Assembly (NCBI GenBank): GCA_016756695.1
Contig: CP066701.1
Location: forward strand, 2,810,001-2,874,000
Reading direction: 5' to 3'
DNA length: 64,000 nucleotides
DNA from: Heyndrickxia sporothermodurans
GTDB lineage: Bacteria; Bacillota; Bacilli; Bacillales; Bacillaceae_C
Shown here: positions 56,098 through 64,000 of the stretch, in pieces
Layout: each line of letters opens with the position of its first letter
Position numbering within the stretch: position 1 is the stretch's first letter
Made by a program: the position numbers and the translations under genes
The notes under the pieces: generated by a model
Told to the model about the DNA's origin: nothing
Databases searched by the model: none
Seen by the model: the letters and a program-made list of their open reading frames with translations, nothing else

Positions 56098-57249
56098 ATG
56101 ATTTATTTTGATAATAGTGCAACAACGAAGCCATATGATGAGGTGATTGATGCATTTGCGAAAGTGTCAAAGGAATACTACGCAAATCCTTCGTCCCTTC
56201 ATAATTTTGGCGGGAAAGTAGAAACATTAGTAAACCAAGCAAGAAAACAAATTTCCAATCTGTTACATGTAAAAGAAAATGAAATATATTTTACATCTGG
56301 CGGAACAGAAGGTAATAATTTAGCCATTAAAGGAACAGCTCTTGCGTATCGTTCTCGCGGGAATCATATTATAACAACGAGGGTAGAACATCCTTCCGTA
56401 TACGAAGCATGCGAACAGTTAAGTAAATTAGGTTTTGAAATTACGTATTTACCAGTAGATGAATATGGTCAAGTTGACATAAATGATCTTAGCTCTTCCA
56501 TTAGGGACAATACAATACTCGTTTCAATTATGCATGTGAATAATGAAATGGGGGCAGTTCAGCCTATTGAAGAAATTGGGGAACTTTTGACGAATTACCC
56601 AAAAATATTATTCCATGTTGATCATGTTCAAGGAATTGGAAAGATCCCTTTACTTCTTCATCAAGCCAAAGTTGACTTATGCTCAATTTCCGCTCATAAA
56701 TTCCATGGTCTAAAAGGAATTGGTGTTCTCTATATACGTGACGGAATACGTATTTCACCATTATTTTCAGGTGGAAACCAGGAAAATAAAGTTCGAAGTG
56801 GTACGGAGAATGTCAGTGGAATCGTAACGATGGCTAAAGCACTCCGTCTAACAGAAGAAAAACGTAAGCAAAAACGAACAGATATGTTGGCGATAAGGGA
56901 TTATTTAATCTTAAACTTAAAAAAAATGCCTTCCATTAAGGTGAACACGAATCCAACGACATCTGCTCCCCATATTATTAATTTTTCCGCAATTGGTTTA
57001 AAGGGAGAAGTCATTGTTCACGCACTAGAAGCGGAAAATATTTATGTATCTACGACAAGTGCTTGTTCATCTAAACAAAAATCGATAAGCAGAACATTAC
57101 AAGCGATGGGAGTTACTGATGAAGAAGCGATTGGAGCAGTTCGAATCAGTTTATCTTATGATAATACAATGGATGAAGCAAAAATATTTATAACAAAATT
57201 AGAAAGAATATTAACCAAACTGTATGAAGTAGTGGGGGACACAAAATGA
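56098..57249 (+). CDS. nifZ: cysteine desulfurase for tRNA thiolation
   Basis: PLP enzyme of 383 residues, class V aminotransferase fold. PLP lysine in SAHKFHGLKG (about residue 201), FDNSATTKPY at the N terminus, FTSGGTEGNNLAIKG, and the mobile persulfide cysteine in TTSACSSK. It takes sulfur from cysteine and passes it to ThiI; B. subtilis NifZ does this for 4-thiouridine in tRNA. The last four bases overlap the start of thiI (ATGA), so the two are translationally coupled. Confidence 0.95.
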   Translation: MIYFDNSATTKPYDEVIDAFAKVSKEYYANPSSLHNFGGKVETLVNQARKQISNLLHVKENEIYFTSGGTEGNNLAIKGTALAYRSRGNHIITTRVEHPSVYEACEQLSKLGFEITYLPVDEYGQVDINDLSSSIRDNTILVSIMHVNNEMGAVQPIEEIGELLTNYPKILFHVDHVQGIGKIPLLLHQAKVDLCSISAHKFHGLKGIGVLYIRDGIRISPLFSGGNQENKVRSGTENVSGIVTMAKALRLTEEKRKQKRTDMLAIRDYLILNLKKMPSIKVNTNPTTSAPHIINFSAIGLKGEVIVHALEAENIYVSTTSACSSKQKSISRTLQAMGVTDEEAIGAVRISLSYDNTMDEAKIFITKLERILTKLYEVVGDTK

Positions 57250-58454
57250 AATATGATCGTATATTAATTAGATATGGAGAACTGTCTACAAAAGGGAAAA
57301 ATAGAAATCATTTTATCACCCATTTGAAAAGAAATATTCGCGGTGTCCTTAAAGAATTTAAAAATATTACTATTCAAGGCGGACATGATCGGATGTTTAT
57401 ATTGTTAAATGGTGAAGATAGTGAACCGATTATGGAAGAATTGTCAAAAGTGTTCGGTATTCAATCATTCAGTTTAGCTGTAAAAGCGGAAAAACAAATT
57501 AATGAAATGAAGGAAGTTGGCTTAACACTTGTTAAGCAACTTTACCAAGAGGGTGCAACATTTAAAGTTTCTACAAGACGTGGTGATAAATCATTTGAAT
57601 TGGATACAAACGATATAAACCATGCGATTGGATCCTATATTCTTACCAATCTCGAAGGTATCAAAGTAAATGTGAAAAATCCCGATATAAATCTTATCGT
57701 TGATGTCAGAAGAGATGGCGTCTACATGTCGAGTGAAATTATCCGTGGTGCAGGTGGGTTGCCAGTAGGTTCCTCAGGGAAGGCAATGCTTATGCTCTCA
57801 GGAGGAATTGATAGTCCTGTCGCCGGGTATTTAACGATGAAAAGAGGAGTGAAAGTGGAAGCTGTTCATTTTCACAGCCCTCCATTTACGAGTGAACGAG
57901 CGAAGCAAAAAGCGATCGATCTTGCACAAAAAATGGCTGCATATAATGGTTTTGTAAAAATGCATATTGTGCCATTTACAAAAATTCAAGAAATCATTCA
58001 TAAGCAAATTCCTGAAGGCTATTCGATGACAGCAACGCGAAGAATGATGCTGCGAATTACCGATGAAATTAGACGAATGAATAGCGGTTTAGCGATTGTT
58101 ACGGGGGAAAGCCTCGGTCAAGTAGCGAGTCAAACATTAGAAAGTATGATTGCGATTAACGATGTGACTGCGACACCAATTCTTCGTCCTTTAATTTCGA
58201 TGGATAAGTTGGAAATTATCGATATTGCTAAACAAATCGATACATTTGAAATATCCAATTTACCATATGAGGATTGTTGTACGATCTTTACTCCTCCAGC
58301 TCCGAAAACGCGTCCAAAATTAGATAAAATGCAGTATTTTGAGACTAAAGTGGATTTTGAATCGCTTATTCAAGAGGCAGTCCAAAATGTAGAAACAATC
58401 ATTGTTTCTACTGAAAGTAAGAGCCGTGAAGAGACTTTTTCTGATTTACTATAA
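57246..58454 (+). CDS. thiI: tRNA 4-thiouridine synthase ThiI
   Basis: 402 residues. N-terminal ferredoxin-like and THUMP domains (RNA binding, about residues 60-165), then a PP-loop ATPase with LMLSGGIDSPVAGY near 183. It adenylates U8 of tRNA and replaces the 4-oxygen with sulfur. The C-terminal rhodanese domain of the E. coli protein is absent, as in B. subtilis, so catalysis should rely on an internal cysteine near 344 (PYEDCCTIF). Coupled to nifZ. Confidence 0.95.
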   Translation: MKYDRILIRYGELSTKGKNRNHFITHLKRNIRGVLKEFKNITIQGGHDRMFILLNGEDSEPIMEELSKVFGIQSFSLAVKAEKQINEMKEVGLTLVKQLYQEGATFKVSTRRGDKSFELDTNDINHAIGSYILTNLEGIKVNVKNPDINLIVDVRRDGVYMSSEIIRGAGGLPVGSSGKAMLMLSGGIDSPVAGYLTMKRGVKVEAVHFHSPPFTSERAKQKAIDLAQKMAAYNGFVKMHIVPFTKIQEIIHKQIPEGYSMTATRRMMLRITDEIRRMNSGLAIVTGESLGQVASQTLESMIAINDVTATPILRPLISMDKLEIIDIAKQIDTFEISNLPYEDCCTIFTPPAPKTRPKLDKMQYFETKVDFESLIQEAVQNVETIIVSTESKSREETFSDLL

Positions 58455-58504
58455 TATATTGGATAACTCTATATTTACAAGGAACAATTACCAATCAATA
58501 ATTT

Positions 58505-58534
58505 GAATGAAGGCATGTGTTTTCGCACAATCTA
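58505..58534 (+). promoter_or_regulatory. candidate sigma-G promoter of the SASP gene
   Basis: GAATG, 18-base spacer, CAATCTA: five of five at -35 and six of seven at -10 relative to GHATR and CATNHTA, 24 bases before the SASP start codon. Confidence 0.5.
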
Positions 58535-58557
58535 TACTCACAAGGAGGTGAAAACAC

Positions 58558-58755
58558 ATGCCGAACAATAATCAATTAGTAGCACCTGGTGCAGAACAAG
58601 CTCTTGATCAAATGAAATATGAAATTGCTCAAGAATTTGGTGTAAATCTTGGAGCTGATACAACTTCACGCGCTAACGGTTCTGTTGGTGGTGAAATTAC
58701 AAAACGCCTAGTTTCAATGGCTGAACAACAACTTGGCGGTTTTCATCAACATTAA
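58558..58755 (+). CDS. sspA: alpha/beta-type small acid-soluble spore protein
   Basis: A 65-residue DNA-binding SASP that coats forespore DNA and protects it from UV and heat. Conserved blocks: [21 protein letters not shown], containing the germination-protease cleavage site EIAQEFG, and [22 protein letters not shown]. The strong ribosome-binding site AAGGAGGTG fits massive forespore expression. B. subtilis sspA also follows thiI; members of this multigene family are hard to tell apart by sequence, so the exact symbol is positional. Confidence 0.93.
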   Translation: MPNNNQLVAPGAEQALDQMKYEIAQEFGVNLGADTTSRANGSVGGEITKRLVSMAEQQLGGFHQH

Positions 58756-58804
58756 TTAAATAATATGGCTATGAGGCTGGGACAAAACCCACCTCTGAGA
58801 TGAA

Positions 58805-58847
58805 AAAGCCGGTGAATTTTTACGACGAGTAAAATTTCACCGGCTTT
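58805..58847 (+). terminator. subterminal hairpin at the left IS1182 end
   Basis: Stem AAAGCCGGTGAATTTT / AAAATTTCACCGGCTTT (one bulge), followed by a T-rich stretch. It can stop transcription coming from sspA before it reaches the transposase. Confidence 0.75.
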
Positions 58848-58929
58848 GATTATTTTTTGAATAAAAATAAGGACCACTTCTGATAAAATTAAGTTACCAT
58901 ACCAAATAAAATCAGAAAGAAGGATCCTT

Positions 58930-60504
58930 ATGTTTAAAAATTATACCATGAATCAATTAGTTTTGCCTTTAGATTTAGAAGTAAAGTTACAAAAAAATGA
59001 TATTGCCTTCCATGTTCATCATTTAGTTGAAAGTATCCCTCATGAAGCGTTCGAATCATTTCAGAGAAATGATGGCTGTCCTGCCTACCATCCACGCATG
59101 ATGCTTAAAATTATCTTATGTGCCTACACGCAATCTGTTTTTTCAGGGCGAAAAATTGAAGCCCTATTAAAAGACAGTATCCGTATGATGTGGCTAGCTC
59201 AAGGGCATGAACCAAGCTACCGAACAATCAACCGATTCCGTGTTCAACCAGAAGTGAAAAATTTAATTCGCCAATGTTTCGTCCAATTCCGTTGCCAATT
59301 AATTGAAGAAAAACTGATCGATCAAGAAGCAATTTTTATCGATGGTACAAAGATTGAAGCGAATGCAAATAAATTTACGTTTGTCTGGAAGAAATCGATT
59401 GAGAAGTATCATCAAAGTTTAATTGAAAAGTCAAACCAGCTATATGATGAGCTTCTTGAGAATGAAATCATACCTGAAATCGAACGTGAAAGCGATGAAC
59501 AGTTATCATTGGAAGAGCTCGCTCAATTGGTTCAAAAAGTGGATGATGTCGTAAACGAGTATGATAAACAAATTGAAGCATCATCGGATGTTCCAGAACG
59601 AAAAGCTTTAAGAAATGAACGCAAATATCCGAAAAAAGTGCGTAAACAGTTGATTGATTTTATCGTACGAAAACAGAAATACCAACGAGACCTTGAAATC
59701 TTTGGTACACGTAATAGCTATTCTAAAACAGATCCAGATGCGACATTTATGCGAATGAAAGATGATTATATGAAAAATGGACAATTGAAGGCTGGTTATA
59801 ATACACAAATCGCAACGGAAGGTCAATATGCGCTTGCCTATGGATTATTCTCAAACCCAACAGACACACGTACGTTAATTCCCTTTCTAGATGAGATTGA
59901 GCAGGATTATTTCGAGTTACCGGAACACATCGTCACAGATGCAAGTTATGGTAGTGAAGAAAATTATAATGATATCCTTTTGAACAGAAAACGTGAAGCA
60001 CTTATTCCTTATACGCTGTATATGAAGGAAAAAAAGAAAACCTACAAACAAAACCTATTCAATCCAGACAACTGGCCGTACGATGAAGAAACAGATACCT
60101 ATACATGTCCAAACCAGAAACATCTTACATTTCACGATTATTCTGTCCGTACTGATCGTACAGGATTCCAACGGAAGTTTAAAATCTACGAGTGCAAAGA
60201 CTGTTCGGACTGCCCATTCCGTTCCTCCTGTACCAAAGCAAAAGAAGGCAACAATCGAAAACGAATGGTGAATGAAACATGGGAACAACAAAAAGAATAT
60301 GTAAGAACGAAGCTTTCAGAAGAGAGAACGGGTGCGATCTATCGAAAACGCAAAATCGATGTGGAACCAGTTTTTGGATTCTTGAAGGCTAATTTGCGTT
60401 TCACACGATTTTCCGTACGAGGAAAATCGAAGGTAGAAAATGAAATGGGCTTTGCATTAATGGCAGTGAATTTAAGAAAATACACTGCCCAACAACTAAG
60501 GTAA
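58930..60504 (+). CDS. IS1182-family transposase
   Basis: DDE transposase of 524 residues, full length. N-terminal DUF772-like DNA-binding region (YHPRMMLKIILCAYTQSVFSGRK), first catalytic aspartate in IFIDGTKIEANANK, second in HIVTDASYGSEEN, and Glu in IDVEPVFGFLKANLRF. A cysteine cluster C-x2-C-x2-C-x4-C (CKDCSDCPFRSSC) probably forms a zinc-binding loop before the glutamate. AAGAAGGA is the ribosome-binding site. Frame intact, so the element may be active. Confidence 0.95.
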   Translation: MFKNYTMNQLVLPLDLEVKLQKNDIAFHVHHLVESIPHEAFESFQRNDGCPAYHPRMMLKIILCAYTQSVFSGRKIEALLKDSIRMMWLAQGHEPSYRTINRFRVQPEVKNLIRQCFVQFRCQLIEEKLIDQEAIFIDGTKIEANANKFTFVWKKSIEKYHQSLIEKSNQLYDELLENEIIPEIERESDEQLSLEELAQLVQKVDDVVNEYDKQIEASSDVPERKALRNERKYPKKVRKQLIDFIVRKQKYQRDLEIFGTRNSYSKTDPDATFMRMKDDYMKNGQLKAGYNTQIATEGQYALAYGLFSNPTDTRTLIPFLDEIEQDYFELPEHIVTDASYGSEENYNDILLNRKREALIPYTLYMKEKKKTYKQNLFNPDNWPYDEETDTYTCPNQKHLTFHDYSVRTDRTGFQRKFKIYECKDCSDCPFRSSCTKAKEGNNRKRMVNETWEQQKEYVRTKLSEERTGAIYRKRKIDVEPVFGFLKANLRFTRFSVRGKSKVENEMGFALMAVNLRKYTAQQLR

Positions 60505-60529
60505 TAGAAGAATTACACGTAAAAAAAAG

Positions 60530-60567
60530 AAAAAGGTGAATTTGAGTACACTCAAATTCACCTTTTT
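60530..60567. terminator. subterminal hairpin at the right IS1182 end
   Basis: Perfect 17-bp stem AAAAAGGTGAATTTGAG / CTCAAATTCACCTTTTT with a four-base loop. It ends transposase transcription and shares the core GGTGAATTT with the left hairpin. Confidence 0.82.
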
Positions 60568-60626
60568 CACTATTTGAAGCTAGTTATGTCCCAGCCTCTT
60601 CTTTATTTGCCTCTTTGTTATTACTA

Positions 60627-60655
60627 TTTAAAATCTTTAAATTATTTAGTATAAT
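60627..60655 (+). promoter_or_regulatory. candidate sigma-A promoter of mbcS
   Basis: TTTAAA, 17-base spacer, TATAAT, just outside the IS1182 right end and 31 bases before the start codon. Confidence 0.5.
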
Positions 60656-60685
60656 AGAACTAACTTTTTCGAGGAGGTATGATAA

Positions 60686-62266
60686 ATGAACCGTGAAGAC
60701 TTATTAGCACCTAAAGTGTACAATATTGTAGAAGAAGTAGAAAAATATGCATCTAATCCAAATAAAATTGCAATAAAATGGGAAAATGATTTAGGAGAAA
60801 CGAAGGAAATTACATATAAAGATTTAATTAAGAGAGTCAATCAAATTGGGAATGTTTTCATAGAGAATGGACTACAAAAAGGGGATACGATCCTTATTAT
60901 CGTTCCAAGATTAATCGAAGCCTATCAAGTATACCTAGCCGCACTAAAAACAGGTATTGTTGTCATACCAAGTTCTGAAATGTTAAAAACAAAAGATTTA
61001 CAATATAGAATACAGCATGGTGATGTAAAAGGGATTGTTTCTTACTATCCATACGTCAATCAATTTGAAGAAGTAATTGAATCGCATCAATTAAAACGAT
61101 TTGTAATAGGAAAAGAGATCAGTAATTGGCTATATTTAAATGAATTAGCAGATAAAGCAAGTGATTCCCTTGAAATCACTCGTACATCTAAAGATGATAT
61201 GGCATTTTTATCCTACACTTCTGGGACGACAGGTAATCCAAAAGGTGTTGTCCATACCCATGGCTGGGGCTATGCCCATTTACGTACTGCAGCACCACAC
61301 TGGTTATGCATAGAGGAAAATGATACAGTTTGGGCCACTGCAGGTCCGGGATGGCAAAAGTGGATTTGGAGTCCTTTCTTATCTGTTCTTGGCTCTGGGG
61401 CTACTGGATTTGTTTATAATGGAAAATTTGATCCGAAGACATACTTAAGTTTACTTGATAAACATGAAGTGAATGTTTTATGTTGCACGCCAACAGAATA
61501 TAGGTTAATGGCGAAAGTTGATAATTTATCTGATTACCAGTTGAAACATATTCATAGTGCAGTATCTGCTGGGGAGCCATTAAATCGAGAGGTCATTGAG
61601 ACATTCCAAAAATATTTCAATATTACTGTTCGAGATGGATATGGCCAAACTGAAAATACATTATTAGTAGGAATTACTAAAGATATGGAATTGAAACCCG
61701 GTTCAATGGGGAAGCCAACTCCAGGGAATAGGGTAGAAGTAATAAATGAACATGGACAGCCTTGCAAAGTAGGGGAAGTTGGGGATATTGCCGTTCACAT
61801 CGAGACACCGGCTTTATTCAAAAATTATTATAAAGATCCGGAAAGAACTGCAATGCAATTTCGTGGAGATTATTATGTAACTGGCGATAAAGCAAAAAAG
61901 GATGAAGAAGGTTATTTGTGGTTTGAAGGACGCGGGGATGATATTATTATTAGTTCCGGATACACTATTGGGCCTTTTGAAGTGGAAGATGCACTTGTTA
62001 AACATCCGGATGTTAAGGAATGTGCCGTTGTCGCAAGTCCGGATGAAGTGCGAGGGAATATTGTAAAAGCTTTTGTCGTTTTGCAAGATGGAGTAGACCC
62101 TGAAAAGCCCGACTTAATCAAGTCTTTGCAAAATCATGTAAAAGATCTAACGGCTCCATACAAATATCCTCGTGAGATCGAATTTATTCAAGAACTTCCG
62201 AAAACAACATCAGGAAAAATTCGCCGAATTGAACTTCGGCAGCAAGAATTAGAAAAAGCAAAATAA
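60686..62266 (+). CDS. mbcS: acyl-CoA synthetase MbcS
   Basis: AMP-forming ligase of 526 residues, related to AcsA encoded 21 kb upstream. Adenylate motif YTSGTTGNPKG near residue 176, GYGQTEN, the hinge YVTGDKAKKDEEGYLWFEGRGDD and the C-terminal PKTTSGKIRR with a potentially acetylated lysine. B. subtilis MbcS (YtcI) activates isobutyrate and 2-methylbutyrate, supplying branched-chain fatty-acid precursors. GAGGAGG precedes the ATG. Position between sspA and the NAD kinase gene supports the name. Confidence 0.9.
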   Translation: MNREDLLAPKVYNIVEEVEKYASNPNKIAIKWENDLGETKEITYKDLIKRVNQIGNVFIENGLQKGDTILIIVPRLIEAYQVYLAALKTGIVVIPSSEMLKTKDLQYRIQHGDVKGIVSYYPYVNQFEEVIESHQLKRFVIGKEISNWLYLNELADKASDSLEITRTSKDDMAFLSYTSGTTGNPKGVVHTHGWGYAHLRTAAPHWLCIEENDTVWATAGPGWQKWIWSPFLSVLGSGATGFVYNGKFDPKTYLSLLDKHEVNVLCCTPTEYRLMAKVDNLSDYQLKHIHSAVSAGEPLNREVIETFQKYFNITVRDGYGQTENTLLVGITKDMELKPGSMGKPTPGNRVEVINEHGQPCKVGEVGDIAVHIETPALFKNYYKDPERTAMQFRGDYYVTGDKAKKDEEGYLWFEGRGDDIIISSGYTIGPFEVEDALVKHPDVKECAVVASPDEVRGNIVKAFVVLQDGVDPEKPDLIKSLQNHVKDLTAPYKYPREIEFIQELPKTTSGKIRRIELRQQELEKAK

Positions 62267-62278
62267 ATAATTTCATGA

Positions 62279-62312
62279 AAACAGATAGCTATATAAAAGC
62301 TATCTGTTCTCT
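62279..62312. terminator. terminator between mbcS and the NAD kinase gene
   Basis: AACAGATAGCT / AGCTATCTGTT stem between convergent genes, T-rich tail. Confidence 0.82.
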
Positions 62313-62316
62313 TATT

Positions 62317-63117
62317 TTATAAAAATATCCGTTTCACTTTCTCCCAAAATGAATTATCTTTTAATTTTACCGTTTTGATGATTCTGTCACTTAGTTGGAT
62401 ATCGATTTTTTCGACATGGCGAATACTTAGTGCTTCATTATCCATTCCCATTGTAGGGTAATCATTCCCGGTTTGGACGACTTTCAATGACAATTTTCGG
62501 TGACCACTAAGAATAAAAGAGGAACCTAATGTCCGGTATTGATTATTGTTTAATGACGCAAGTTCACTGACTTGAAGACATGGCAGCAATGGATCAACAA
62601 TCGCTCCATTTACCGATTTATTGTAAGCTGTGCTTCCTGTTGGAGTAGCAATCAGCATCCCGTCTCCTCTAAACGTTTCAAATGAGATGTCATCTATGTA
62701 AACATCCATAACAAATGTTTTAATGATCCCGGAGCGAATGCTAAATTCATTTAAACAATAAAATGATCCTTGTTGATTTATATTTACTTGAATGACAGGA
62801 TATTTTCTCACTTCTATTTTGTCTAATTTCATTGCTTCGATCATCTCAGTCACATCATCTATGTGAAAGTCACAATACATTCCGAGACGGTCCTTTGTGG
62901 AAACACCTACATAAAGACAATCTTGCCTAAATCCCGACTTGCGAACGGCTTGCAAAAAGGTGCCATCACTTCCAACACTTATAATGATGTTTGCATCCAT
63001 CACATGATCGACAACGGTGAAATCATATTTTTTTGCAGTATTTATTAAATGCGTAAGCTTATGTTCTAGCTCTTCTCGATTATTGTAATAAAGGTAAATG
63101 TTCTTTCTTTCTGACAT
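62317..63117 (-). CDS. nadK2: NAD kinase
   Basis: ATP- or polyphosphate-dependent kinase of 266 residues making NADP from NAD. The phosphate loop is ISVGSDGTFLQAVR (family GGDGT, here GSDGT), the substrate segment is CLNEFSIRSG (NE-containing) and the conserved glycine-rich loop is GDGMLIATPTGSTAYNKSVNG. B. subtilis has two NAD kinases; the one beside mbcS and sppA (YtdI, PpnKB) matches this position. Start ATG at 63117 after AAAGGTG. Confidence 0.92.
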   Translation of the reverse strand: MSERKNIYLYYNNREELEHKLTHLINTAKKYDFTVVDHVMDANIIISVGSDGTFLQAVRKSGFRQDCLYVGVSTKDRLGMYCDFHIDDVTEMIEAMKLDKIEVRKYPVIQVNINQQGSFYCLNEFSIRSGIIKTFVMDVYIDDISFETFRGDGMLIATPTGSTAYNKSVNGAIVDPLLPCLQVSELASLNNNQYRTLGSSFILSGHRKLSLKVVQTGNDYPTMGMDNEALSIRHVEKIDIQLSDRIIKTVKLKDNSFWEKVKRIFL

Positions 63118-63322
63118 TCATAATCACCTTTCTCTCTTGTAATTAGTGAATTTTGAAAACGATTTTTTCATTATTGTTTAAGACAAGTTTACCATTATTA
63201 CGAAACTTTTTAAAAAGGAAGTCGTACAATATAGGAGTGTAAAAACACTGGCCATGAAATTTATATACATACACTATTATGTCCATAATAACAAATTAGT
63301 GGAAAGAAGGAGGATGTGAATA

Positions 63323-64000
63323 ATGAATAAAAAAAGGTGGGGAGCTTTGGCGATTGCTGTACTGCTTTTTGGAGTATCAATTATTGTGAATTTTGCAAGT
63401 CTTGCATTTACAACAGACTTTACTAAATTTTTTGAAGAGACATTCACTACATCGGATGAAAACTTTTCAGAAGAAGTGATGGAGGATGGTGATGAATTTA
63501 AAAAAATCGCGATCCTAGAGGTAGATGGAGTCATTCAAGATACAGGTAGCAGTACTTCCTTACTGAAAGATGGTTCGTATAATCATCGAGATTTTATGAA
63601 GCAATTAAACTATGTGAAAGATAATAATGATGTAAAGGCGGTTATTTTACGGGTAAATTCACCAGGTGGTGGAGTAGTAGAATCTGCAGAAATTCATGAT
63701 AAAATAGTCGAAATACAAAAAGAGGCGAAAAAGCCTGTGTATGTATCAATGGGAGCAACTGCTGCGTCAGGCGGTTATTACATATCAACCTCTGCAGATA
63801 AAATCTTTGCAAGTAAAGAGACAATGACAGGTTCTCTCGGGGTTATCATGCAAGGTGTTAACTATTCGGAATTAGCAAAGGATTTCGGGGTAGACTTTGT
63901 GACGATTAAAAGTGGTCCGTATAAAGATATTATGAGTCCTTCAAGGAAAATGACAAATGATGAGAAAAAGATCATTCAAAATATGGTGAATAATTCATAT
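63323..64000 (+). CDS. sppA: signal peptide peptidase SppA (5' part, end outside window)
   Basis: The first 226 residues are present and the frame runs off the right edge. One N-terminal membrane helix (about residues 6-27), then the ClpP-like protease domain with ILEVDGVIQD, VILRVNSPGGGV, the nucleophile serine in TAASGGYY and the general-base lysine in SGPYKDIMSPSR. It degrades leftover signal peptides and misfolded membrane-exposed proteins; in B. subtilis SppA also confers resistance to antibacterial peptides of the LCI type. GAAGGAGGATG precedes the ATG. The 63118-63322 gap shows no other gene. Confidence 0.93.
   Translation, partial: MNKKRWGALAIAVLLFGVSIIVNFASLAFTTDFTKFFEETFTTSDENFSEEVMEDGDEFKKIAILEVDGVIQDTGSSTSLLKDGSYNHRDFMKQLNYVKDNNDVKAVILRVNSPGGGVVESAEIHDKIVEIQKEAKKPVYVSMGATAASGGYYISTSADKIFASKETMTGSLGVIMQGVNYSELAKDFGVDFVTIKSGPYKDIMSPSRKMTNDEKKIIQNMVNNSY

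Larger units (their letters stand above)
58773..60598. mobile_element. IS1182-family element, 1,826 bp, intact
   Basis: Terminal inverted repeats GAGGCTGGGACAAAAC (58773) and, inverted, GAGGCTGGGACATAAC (60598). No clear target duplication was seen. One complete transposase gene and a strong hairpin near each end. It sits between sspA and mbcS, genes that are close together in B. subtilis; no gene is broken. Confidence 0.9.

Overview
The window is a low-GC chromosomal segment from an endospore-forming member of the Bacillaceae. The evidence is an alpha/beta-type SASP, a Cse60-like sporulation protein, RefZ, EzrA, SftA, CcpA and the acu/acs locus, in an order that closely follows what is known of the leuS-to-sppA region of Bacillus subtilis. 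Most of it is conserved housekeeping DNA. The unusual content is mobile DNA, three broken genes, and several repeats and unstudied proteins.

Layout. 0-4.5 kb: the 3' part of leuS, an LPNTA-anchored acidic surface protein with its class D sortase, a rhodanese (ytwF) and cse60. 4.4-13 kb: ytfP, murJ (ytgP), ytzG, ytzE, pepV, dat, ytlP and a ytlQ-like gene. 13.07-17.05 kb: copy 1 of a nested insertion sequence, an IS66-family element inside an IS4/IS5/IS1182-type element. 17.2-36.7 kb: ytmP, ytzH, trmB, ytnP, ytzB, an LtaS-like gene, ytoP, a frameshifted DUF84 NTPase gene, ytpP, ytpQ, a frameshifted YhcN/YlaJ lipoprotein gene, sftA, murC, ytxGH, an FtsA-like protein with six C-terminal repeats, aroA, ccpA and sip. 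36.7-41.2 kb: acuABC divergent from acsA, with a cre-like site and an acsA promoter between them. 41.3-48.1 kb: a PBP1A-type gene split by copy 2 of the nested element (43.11-47.09 kb), which lies inverted relative to copy 1. 48.2-64 kb: T-box-controlled tyrS, rpsD with an S4-type leader, a diguanylate cyclase, a free-Met-sulfoxide reductase, refZ, ezrA, nifZ-thiI, an alpha/beta SASP gene, an intact IS1182 element, mbcS, an NAD kinase and the start of sppA.

How the genes work together. AcsA makes acetyl-CoA, and AcuA and AcuC are expected to acetylate and deacetylate its C-terminal lysine (K549 here). CcpA, encoded 3.5 kb away, probably acts at the cre-like site between acuA and acsA. NifZ and ThiI form a translationally coupled tRNA-thiolation pair. 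MurC, MurJ, EzrA, SftA, the LtaS-like protein and the broken PBP belong to envelope growth and division. The two nested IS copies make a nearly 4-kb inverted repeat around 26 kb of essential genes, so homologous recombination could invert that segment.

Limits. Everything was read by eye from one window, without database searches. Many differences between the two IS copies are short indels in homopolymers or GC-containing words. Some apparent frameshifts may therefore be consensus errors.
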